Of a DNA stretch of 64,000 nt, positions 45,201 to 51,583 are shown in pieces. The notes beneath the pieces were generated by a model. It saw only the letters and a program-made list of their open reading frames with translations. It was not told where the DNA came from and did no database searches. The stretch lies in the NCBI GenBank assembly GCA_025766275.1, contig JAFKAC010000008.1, positions 1,240,001 to 1,304,000 on the forward strand, written 5' to 3'. This stretch comes from Lactarius indigo. Lineage: Eukaryota > Basidiomycota > Agaricomycetes > Russulales > Russulaceae. Each line of letters opens with the position of its first letter. Within the stretch, counting starts at the first letter, position 1. Position numbers and translations under genes: made by a program.

Positions 45201-46961
45201 CCCCAGGTCACGAGACGGCTAACACAACTAAAAGAAGCAAGAGAAGACGCCCAACGACTCATGAAGAAGGCGCAAGAAGCATGGGTCCGCAACAAAGATA
45301 CGCCCAAGTTCAAAATTGGGGATCTTGTGTGGCTGGAAGGCAAACACCTTCGCACCAATCAGCCCACGGCGAAATTAGCGGCGCGACGCCACGGACCCTT
45401 TCGGGTGACACAGGTGATGTCCCCTTACAATTATCGATTGGAACTTCCCACGCAGTGGAGCATCCACCCAGTGTTCCACATCGATCTTCTCACACCATAT
45501 AAACAAACGACCCTCCATGGGGAGAATTTCACACGACCGCCGCCCGAGCTAGTCGACGGAGAAGAAGAATACGAAGTCGAGGCCATTCTGGACTCCCGGC
45601 ACTTCGGCAGGGGAAGACGACTCCAGTACCTCGTCAAATGGAAAGGGTATCCGGACTCGGAGAATCAGTGGGTCAACAAAAATGACATCTTCGCACCGGA
45701 AGCGCTCCGTCTATATCAGGAAGCGCAAGCGCACGGAGTGACAGTTAAAAGGGGATTCGCCCGCACAGAGGAAAGTCATCCCCTATTCCTTCGCTTCACC
45801 ACCTCCACTCTCATGCCCACTTCCCCTCTGCGACATGTCACCCAAGCGATCCTCCTCGACTCCCTTGCAGAAGACGCTCGGGCCCTCCTGGCTGAAGACG
45901 ACGACACCGAGGTTCCCAACACCCAAATCACCCCGTACACACCTGTCGGCCAGCCAGAGGGCCGTATCACCGCACAGGAATGGGCAAACGTCCTTGCCCG
46001 ATTCCCCGACCCCACGCAACAGCCCGACGACGAATCCGCCGTCGTCCACGTCTTTCGTAACGAGCACGGGGAGCGCGAACCCATCGCAGCCATCCCCCCA
46101 AGCGACGACCTCGTCGGCGTTCGTGGAGTTTTCCCGCGCAACGACGAGCGTTCAAGCTCTCCTGGAGTACGAGCTGGACGGTTGGAGGAGAGTAGCAGCG
46201 GAGTGGCAGAAGGAACAGTTAGACTCAGCCGCGGCCCGACTGAGAGAGATGCGAGAGCGGCGGCAGCGATGGAGGCTGCTGAGGCTGGCCATGACGACGA
46301 CGATTACTACCCGGCACGCCACGCCTTCCTTCGAACGAAAAGCGACCCTACTAATCCCCGCATCACGCCCTGGCTCGTCAACTCTGACGGGTCCACCATG
46401 TACCGAGGACGTGTGCGTGTACCAGGCGCCGCTGACCACCGCCCGTTCACCGCCGCTGACGACCCCGCGCACGTTATTGCGCCTGAGGGGTTCCAGGCAA
46501 ATCGACGACCCCATCACATTCCATACCCCATCACCGGGCCCGACGGAGTAGAGAGGGACGCATCACACGTCCAAATCATTGGAGGGGCGGACCCCCTCAT
46601 ATTGGGAGTCATACCGGGCTCCCCCCACCTGTATGGTAAGCCGCTCTACGCCGAACCTCACGTCAGCGCCGCGCTACGTCCCACGTACCCCCATGAAGAC
46701 CTTGTCGTCTTCGCCGCGGACAAAATCACTGACCGCGCCCTCAACCGTATCAACGACGAGACACTCACCGCGGAGGTCACGCGCTACCGCGCGGCCAGCT
46801 TCGAGCTGGAACGACTTCGGGCGAGGGTGGCGCAGCTGCGGGACATGATCGCGTGCGCCCAGAGCGATCGTCAAGACTCCATCTACAGATTGGAGCGCGC
46901 CACCGCGCTAGAGCGCATTACCGACGAACAGAGGGATTGGCAGCCTAGAGACTTTCGGTGA
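42216..46961 (+). CDS. Element B Pol polyprotein (protease, RT, RNase H, integrase, chromodomain, tail domain)
   Basis: 1581 codons, no break; made as a Gag-Pol fusion by -1 frameshift, so the listed start is only the frame border. In order: aspartic protease (ALVDSGATDNF, residue about 53), RT (VYMDDIGIATHF, about 406), RNase H (ELEVDASGYAVGAV, NGRADALSRRPDYDQ), integrase HHCC finger (HHDLPIHGHPGIA.., CAECQRNK, 760-806), catalytic Asp, Asp, Glu in AIDFITKLP, ISDRDPRF and DGQSERTNQW (about 832, 893, 931), and chromodomain (EYEVEAILDSRHFG, LVKWKGYPDSENQWV, about 1118-1153). Beyond it is an extension of about 390 residues conserved in A and B' but unknown to me. Confidence 0.95.
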   Translation: MGKGGFSERLNPSVWVRALQCNSVIVTTRYRSLRIPVTVHTNYRTTETNALVDSGATDNFIKPGMATRAEVPIQPLETPRKIWNIDNTENKAGLITHYVNLEVKTRGQIKKMTFLVTDLGSEDMVLGYPWLSAFEPTISWATATMHPDMQPVVLATTERLLTTPTIRALIIAEKEAIVQELEDESTFARATTSTELAISAKQQQTAAVLPPVYAEFSTLFDEQASHRFPPSRPWDHAIDFKPSAPAAIDCKIYPMTQKEESELKEFLDEKLKQGYLRPSMSPYASSFFFIKKKDGKLRPVQDYRVINSHTIRNQYPLPLIQDLILDLSNAHIYTKLDIRWGYNNIRIRDGDQEKAAFKTKFGLFEPTAMFFGLTNSPATFQAMMNHIYRDTIAKHERLGTMIRVYMDDIGIATHFDHDLPAHISAVHDVLSVAREHDLYFKLEKCLFHQPRMDYLGVILERGVTRMDPVKVQGIKDWPTPTKVKDVRSFLGFCNFYRLFIRGFANHAKPLTKLTRKDEEWRWTDEEEKAFDTLKRLVMEEPVLAHPVLQDPFELEVDASGYAVGAVLLQRKSDGKRHPIGYYSATLSEAERNYDIYDLELLAIVKALRNWRPLLAGAPHKIKIYSDHLNLQYWKSPQKISRRVAREVLELSEYDFEIHHIKGKNNGRADALSRRPDYDQGVSDNSEVVVLPPEVFVRTLNTTRTFTTNPNLLQPRHQQDGEVIKMWVDPHRLKKIDGEWYKDGRFVITGPASTYRVLIHDHHDLPIHGHPGIARTQRILERHYWWPRLRKDVYEYVQGCAECQRNKVNTRPIRAALHPITPELEATPFQTVAIDFITKLPPSKGYDSILTVTDHDCSKASIFIPCREEITAEETAALYVAHVFKRFGLPRKCISDRDPRFTSKFTREVCCILGIQQNISTAYHPRTDGQSERTNQWLEQYLRFWVNERQDNWVAYLPIAEFAHNNWPHEHTKHSPFQLLMGYDPQVDWTDKPSPLPQVTRRLTQLKEAREDAQRLMKKAQEAWVRNKDTPKFKIGDLVWLEGKHLRTNQPTAKLAARRHGPFRVTQVMSPYNYRLELPTQWSIHPVFHIDLLTPYKQTTLHGENFTRPPPELVDGEEEYEVEAILDSRHFGRGRRLQYLVKWKGYPDSENQWVNKNDIFAPEALRLYQEAQAHGVTVKRGFARTEESHPLFLRFTTSTLMPTSPLRHVTQAILLDSLAEDARALLAEDDDTEVPNTQITPYTPVGQPEGRITAQEWANVLARFPDPTQQPDDESAVVHVFRNEHGEREPIAAIPPSDDLVGVRGVFPRNDERSSSPGVRAGRLEESSSGVAEGTVRLSRGPTERDARAAAAMEAAEAGHDDDDYYPARHAFLRTKSDPTNPRITPWLVNSDGSTMYRGRVRVPGAADHRPFTAADDPAHVIAPEGFQANRRPHHIPYPITGPDGVERDASHVQIIGGADPLILGVIPGSPHLYGKPLYAEPHVSAALRPTYPHEDLVVFAADKITDRALNRINDETLTAEVTRYRAASFELERLRARVAQLRDMIACAQSDRQDSIYRLERATALERITDEQRDWQPRDFR
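42228..42234 (+). promoter_or_regulatory. -1 ribosomal frameshift site, element B gag-pol
   Basis: G GGT TTT in gag frame, 10 bases before the stop; pol is in the -1 frame. Downstream ACCC (42247-42250) can pair with GGGT (42259-42262) as a short stem. Confidence 0.78.
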
Positions 46962-46992
46962 GTCTGGGGTCTCACGCTAAAAAGGAGGGTGA

Positions 46993-47511
46993 TGTCACGT
47001 TTCGACTCGTACGGACTTCGTTGTACGGTTACCCTTACTGTACCGGTTGCAACTACGGCGGTAAGGTAGATTAGTTGCGGACTTAACCACGGTGATACGG
47101 TAGTGCGATAGGTGATACGGTACGATAGCTGACTGATGACAGACGCCACTAATACTGGTAGTAGTGGTATTTGGTTTGAGATACTTACGCGATACGTTGG
47201 ACGCTACCTACGATGACTCATAGCAGCGCTTCTAAGCCTGCTCGACTTGTATTTATACTGTCTTGTGAAGACCAAGATACGCCATCTTGGTCTTCTTGAA
47301 TCGTCACTTCTATTTCTCCTTTTCTCTGCCTTTCGATAAGGACCCCTACTTCGTTCGTGAGCAACACAGTGGAAGACCTGTCGGTGTGCCTCCGCGCATT
47401 CACTAAGACAGAAGCTTGGACCTCCGCGTCTTCAAGTCAACGCTTCGATATACGGCTAAGTCGTTACTGCCATTCGCGCTCAAGTCGAGCTAACGTCGTG
47501 ACGACGTTACA
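46993..47511 (+). repeat. Element B 3' LTR
   Basis: 519 bp, no difference to the 5' copy seen; followed by CCGAG. Confidence 0.93.
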
Positions 47512-47731
47512 CCGAGGCATCAACCTCTAATTCGAATGGGTCTTGGAGGACTGGGTGCGCCAGTACGGGTTCTTCTGTGACAAGGCTCTTTAATTTGTTG
47601 AATGCCTTGTCTTCTTCCTCCGTCCATCGCCATTCTTCATCTTTCCTTGTTAATTTGGTGAGTGGTTTGGCGTGGGTTGCAAAGCCACGTATGAAAAGTC
47701 GGTAAAAGTTGCAGAAGCCGAGGAAGGATCT
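47512..47731 (-). pseudogene. B' pol, short RT/RNase H segment
   Basis: 220 bp between the insertion points of B and C, encoding SFLGFCNFYRLFIRGFATHAKPLTKLTRKDEEW and FELEVDAS. In frame with both neighbouring B' segments. Confidence 0.88.
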
Positions 47732-48456
47732 TGTCACGAACCTATAACCCGGTCGTGACTCAAGGGCGCTTAGGACCGGTCCGCGTCGGTCCGGTCTTAT
47801 GTAATCACCTTCCTAAAGGGGAATTCCGAATCGGAGTTTGAATTCTGTTCTTAAACAATCACGTGATCGGTCATGTGATCAGTCACGTCTCTCAAGCCAC
47901 GTGTTGTGTACACAATCAACAGTTGATTGTTGATCAATCAACAGTTGATTGTTGATCAATCAACAGTTGATTGTTGATCAATCAACGAAGATAATCAACC
48001 AAGTCACCACCCCTCGGGGATTCCCGTATTGACTGCGGAATCACGCCATCCTCACGCAAGATTGCGCCATCGACTGCGGCGCAGCTGTTCTATGTTTAAA
48101 CCTCTTCTTATTGGACTCTATTGTTAGATGTCTCTAGAATGTTCCTTTGCGCAGTACTGCGCAGCACCCGTGGACAGGCCCTAAGCCTGCCCTAAACTTA
48201 CGCACAGACCACCCCCTGTAGTATATAAGCTAGCGCAATCTATCGGACAGTCCCTCAGACTGTCCACTTGTGACATCCTCCCTCTTGCCTCACAGCTCCT
48301 TCGAGTGCCCCGCTCATCGCGCGCCACTACTCCTCTACTGAGCCAAGAAGCGCATCTTGAGTTCTTCTGTCATCGAGCATCTCTTCTCCACACCCTCTCA
48401 GCCCCCAGTCTCTGCCTACGTCGTGACCCCCTGTCGAGTGACAGTGAGTCATCACA
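47732..48456 (+). repeat. Element C 5' LTR
   Basis: TGTCACGAACC...GTCATCACA. Holds three units of a 22-bp palindromic repeat at about 47911-47985, TATATAAG at 48222-48229 and hairpin GGACAGTC / GACTGTCC (48245-48265), giving a predicted start at about 48257. Confidence 0.92.
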
Positions 48457-48499
48457 CTTGGACAGTCTAAACCAATAGACTGACTCCGGGCTGCTCCAG
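48444..48499 (+). other. Candidate intron that removes the PBS and creates the ORF1 AUG
   Basis: 56 nt with donor GTGAGT, a CTGAC branch-like site (about 48478-48484) and acceptor CCAG. Exon ends ...GTGACA and resumes TGGCTGAC, so the join gives GACATGG: an AUG in good context, in frame with ORF1. It spans the last 13 bp of the LTR and the primer-binding site. Predicted only. Confidence 0.55.
48459..48468 (+). other. Element C self-priming primer-binding site
   Basis: TGGACAGTCT, two bases after the LTR, is the complement of AGACTGTCCA at 48257-48266, the predicted transcript 5' end. Ten bases match, against eleven in A and B. Confidence 0.75.
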
Positions 48500-49761
48500 T
48501 GGCTGACTACAACTACGAGTACGACTTCTCGCAGTACGGTCAGTGGGACGGAGATTCTGCCAGCTACCAGTCAGAGTTCGACAACCAAGGTAGCCCCCTC
48601 GACTTTTCCCGCGCCTCCCCTGTTCCCTCCACCTCTGCTGTCCGTCTAGACAGCCTCCGTTTCACCGCCCCCTACACCCCTGCCACCTTCGGTGGTAACG
48701 AGCCCCCCGCCCCTGTTGCCCTCGTTCGGGACGCAACCCCCGAACTAGTCTACCCCTACGCCCCGGCTGAAGAAGCCACCCCTCGTCCATCCCCTCGCCC
48801 CCTATCCCCCAGTGTCGCCCAGTTCTACGAAGAGGTCCTCGAGATCATCGACCTCAACGGGAACGTCATCCCCTTGACCCCTGAACCCCGCGCCGAGTCT
48901 GCGCCTCCCCTCCGAATCCCGACCCCCCGCCCCCCCGTTTCCCTTCGTGGCTCTCCTTCGCCACCTCCTGTTCTTCCTCCGACTCCTCGTCGCTCTCCGT
49001 CTCCTGTTCCGGTCCCCTCCCGCCTTGCAACCCCCGACTCGCCGATTGACTACGAGCGAGTAGCAGAACAAGGCCCTGTCTTCCCTCCGGCCCCTCACCC
49101 CAAACAAGAGAACCTTCCCCCCCTCGGTCCCACCGCCTACCAGGCGCCCCCCTGCCTCCTTTCCCAAGGAGAACACCCCCACCAGTATATCGCCGTCGTC
49201 ACCCCCCAAGGAGAATCTTGGCGGCCCGCTTCCACAACCCTCCGGGAACTGATCAGTAGAGTTCCCCTCGCCACCTCACTCGCTAATTTCCCTCCAGTTT
49301 TTCCTTCTGTTACCCCCTTCCGTCTTCTTCCCCCTCACGTCTACACCCTTTTCCCGCGCGTTGTTGACCCCGCTCAACACCCCGACTTCCCTCCTTTATA
49401 CATCTGTTCCAAGGCCATCTACGACCTTCCTTCCCCTGACACCCCCCTTGGGACCATCCGTTACGACTTTAGGGAAGGTCTGCGACGCGCCTTTGCCCCC
49501 CTTGCTAACGTCCACAGGGCTGGGTATATTGACTCTCTAGTAACGCTAGAGATTCAGGACTTTTTGGACGGGAGAATCGTTACCACTTACGGACACTTGC
49601 GCTTCTCTTTTAACGGACTTATTTACGCTCACCAGCAGGCTTATTTCTTTGAGGACTTGGTCCGCTCCGCCCCCCACCTTCTTGCTTATTGTCTTTCGCC
49701 TCGTATTCCTGCCGACCCCTTTAGTTTCATTTCCACTTTCCCCGACGACCAACCACTTTAG
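48500..49761 (+). CDS. Element C ORF1, methionine-free Pro-rich protein of unknown function
   Basis: Not recognised. About 420 codons, closed upstream by TGA at 48481, ending with TAG 49759-49761. It has no Met codon at all. First 50 residues are acidic and aromatic (ADYNYEYDFSQYGQWDGDSASY), residues about 50-220 Pro/Ser-rich and probably disordered (RPSPRPLSPS, RIPTPRPPVSLRGSPSPPP), and the last 200 look folded (HPHQYIAVVTPQGESWRP, TPLGTIRYDFREGLRRAF, YGHLRFSFNGLIYAHQQAYFFEDLVR). Strong third-position C preference and few stops in a Pro-rich frame support translation. Expression needs a non-AUG start or the splice-made AUG described above. An accessory or envelope-like role is possible but no membrane segment is evident. 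Confidence 0.7.
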
Positions 49762-49771
49762 ATAAGTGGTT
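49751..49771 (+). other. Hairpin with the ORF1 stop codon in its loop
   Basis: AACCACTT / AAGTGGTT, 8-bp perfect stem; the 5-base loop TAGAT starts with the ORF1 stop codon. Confidence 0.75.
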
Positions 49772-49786
49772 ATATATTTGCTTTGT

Positions 49787-49868
49787 CTTGAAACGAGTGT
49801 TTTAAGTACAACGCAAGTAAGTAAGTGTTTACTTATTCAGGTTTTGGACTTAAATCGAGTGATTTAAG
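49787..49868 (+). other. Hairpin cluster between ORF1 and ORF2 with GAGT loops
   Basis: CTT GAAAC-GAGT-GTTTTAAG (49787-49806, one G-U pair), TAAGTAA-GTGT-TTACTTA (49818-49835) and CTTAAATC-GAGT-GATTTAAG (49849-49868, perfect). The last one ends exactly at the first base of the ORF2 frame. Confidence 0.75.
49817..49868 (+). other. Candidate intron that creates the ORF2 AUG
   Basis: 52 nt, donor GTAAGT, acceptor TTTAAG. Exon ends ...ACGCAA and resumes TGCCGCC, giving AATGCCGCC: an AUG in frame with ORF2. Without splicing the frame is closed by TAA at 49865-49867 directly before it. The acceptor is not pyrimidine-rich, so weaker than the first candidate. Confidence 0.4.
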
Positions 49869-50851
49869 TGCCGCCTTCTACTCCATTCACCTTCAACTTA
49901 TCTGAAGAACAAAGGCTCGCGCGAGCCCGAGTTAACTTCGAGTCCCACAGGCAGCAGCAACTTGACCGCTACTACCCCATCACTTCCACTTACGACCTCA
50001 TCGATAACCCCTGTCTTGACTGTTGGACAGAACCCCCTACCGCCTTACGAACCCTCATCAACCTATTTGACTTTGGAGAGGTCATCCCTGAAAGGGTTTA
50101 TCACGAGTTCATTGACGATCTTTCTGAAGTCGTCAAGGCTGCTGACGAGCAACTCCTTTATTGGCACCTTTCAAACTCCGTCTCTGCCACCAACCATCCA
50201 ACAGACCAACTCCTAGTGTGGACCAAGAGCGATTATCTTTGGTTTGTCCACGTTCCCCCTCGTAGCAACCACTATATCCGGCAACTAGAAGACGGGTTCT
50301 CTCTTCATTTTGTCGACCGACTCCGCCTCACATACCAGGAAATACAGATTTCCTTCCAAGAAATTCGAGTGGTCATTCACCCCGACTCCGCCCCCCGTCT
50401 AGTCATCTCCGATAGTTCGGAGCTCACGTATTCCTTCGCCACCTCTGTGTGGGAAACTACCCTATCAAACCCTGACCGGAGCCTTGTCAACCCTAGCATC
50501 TGGCACTATCCCCCTTCAACCTCTGACGACCCTGAATTAGTTTCGATTCTCAACGCTAGAGAAACTTTCCGAACTCCGCCCCTGCTCCGCCGAATTACAG
50601 ACCGGCTTCCCCCTAGTTCCCCTGAAACTGAAGACGAATCTTCAGACTCCGACATCTCCCTACATAACGGAGATACCAACCAGCCGCCTAGCCCAAACGA
50701 CGGTTGGGGACCAACTCTGACCTCAGGCCCCTGTTGGTGCTCTCAAGAAGTCTGCACCTGTGGTTATCGTCCCGACACCCCCCCGACACCCCCCAACGTA
50801 GTATTGTGGTCCCCTGGAATTAACTATCTACCTTATAGAGAAAAGGACTAG
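49869..50851 (+). CDS. Element C ORF2, methionine-free protein of unknown function
   Basis: Not recognised. About 327 codons with no Met codon, TAG at 49+ kb end (50849-50851). N-terminal half looks folded and acidic/aromatic (EEQRLARARVNFESHRQQQLDRYYP, ERVYHEFIDDLSEVVKAADEQLLYWHL, SDYLWFVHVPPRSNHYIRQLEDGFSLHF); the end is disordered and holds a Cys cluster CWCSQEVCTCGY that might bind metal. Same frame as ORF3, from which only two TAG codons (50849, 50858) divide it. Confidence 0.65.
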
Positions 50852-50860
50852 ATAGTATAG
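50801..50860 (+). other. Candidate 60-nt intron joining ORF2 and ORF3
   Basis: Donor GTATTG, TTAAC branch-like site near 50819-50825, acceptor TATAG. Removal deletes both TAG codons in phase 0 and fuses the two frames. Readthrough would be the alternative. Confidence 0.35.
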
Positions 50861-50899
50861 ATTGTCGAGATAAATTTTACGAGTGTAAAATTTGACAAT
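50861..50899 (+). other. Long hairpin with GAGT loop at the ORF2/ORF3 junction
   Basis: ATTGTC + bulge GAGAT + AAATTTTAC, loop GAGT, then GTAAAATTTGACAAT: 15 paired bases with one 5-base bulge. It begins at the base after the second TAG. Confidence 0.75.
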
Positions 50900-51583
50900 T
50901 TCCCGAGTCAAACCCTGGATCCAATTCATTGGGCAGTTAACCTGGCATCCTCACACGTCGCCCAAAGAAGAACTCATCGTCGCTTCCAAGTAGACGATCG
51001 GCCCATAACCTCTACCCCTAGCACCCCTGTTACCCCAAGAAGGGCCCCCAGAGCTCGCCGAGCTACCAACACCCAGATTCCTCTTCCGAGTATTAACCAA
51101 GCCGGACCAAGTGAACCGGTGTACCCCAGTATCCAAGCAACTCCAACTGCGAGGCAGCATTCCACAAGCAGTGACGAAGCTCAGTATCTTGAGACCCAAC
51201 CCCGAGAAATCCATTGTCATCTCCCTGAGGCTATCCTAGTAACCAAGAGCCTACCAACCAGAACCCCCCGAGAACTCGACGTGTTCAGAAGACACTGTTC
51301 TCTGTTGTACCAAAATCGGCACAACCTTGAAACTCTGTACTTTTCCCAGCCGCTTACGCGCATAAGCGAGGTTTCGACAAGCCCCTTGTATTTCCAAGAC
51401 TTCTTGTGGAGAAGCAAGACAACCCTGACCCACTTTGGTATTTGGGAAGAATACCATTGGATCCGTCGTTCACAAAGACCCCATCGTCCGGATAGAGCTA
51501 TCCTCCTCCCTGCGTACAAAGTCTACTACCCCTGGAACCTGGACAGTTGGACTGTCACCCGTCTCACCAGAAGAGGTGAATGA
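50861..51583 (+). CDS. Element C ORF3, methionine-free basic protein of unknown function
   Basis: Not recognised. Open for about 240 codons after TAG 50858-50860, ends TGA 51581-51583, overlapping the gag ATG as ATGA. No Met codon. An Arg-rich N-terminal part (VAQRRTHRRF, TPRRAPRARRATNTQ) may bind nucleic acid; the C-terminal 120 residues look folded (RRHCSLLYQNRHNLETLYFSQPLTR, LYFQDFLWRSKTTLTHFGIWEEYHW). Could be the C-terminal half of a protein begun in ORF2. Confidence 0.6.
   Translation: MVEINFTSVKFDNFPSQTLDPIHWAVNLASSHVAQRRTHRRFQVDDRPITSTPSTPVTPRRAPRARRATNTQIPLPSINQAGPSEPVYPSIQATPTARQHSTSSDEAQYLETQPREIHCHLPEAILVTKSLPTRTPRELDVFRRHCSLLYQNRHNLETLYFSQPLTRISEVSTSPLYFQDFLWRSKTTLTHFGIWEEYHWIRRSQRPHRPDRAILLPAYKVYYPWNLDSWTVTRLTRRGE

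Larger units (their letters stand above)
39660..47511 (+). mobile_element. Chromovirus B (Ty3/Gypsy), intact and very young
   Basis: 519-bp LTRs at 39660-40178 and 46993-47511 that look identical by eye, target duplication CCGAG (39655-39659, 47512-47516) within B' pol. Gag and Pol are both open, so it may be active. It belongs to the same family as B' but its LTRs are a distinct subtype (519 against 536 bp). Confidence 0.95.

Noticed and set aside
45835..46551. Plus-strand 238-codon ORF overlapping B Pol in another frame (also 29187-29981 in B')
   Set aside because: Seen in both copies only because the true frame is conserved and C-rich; its own changes are not protein-like. Worth a dN/dS check but not claimed.
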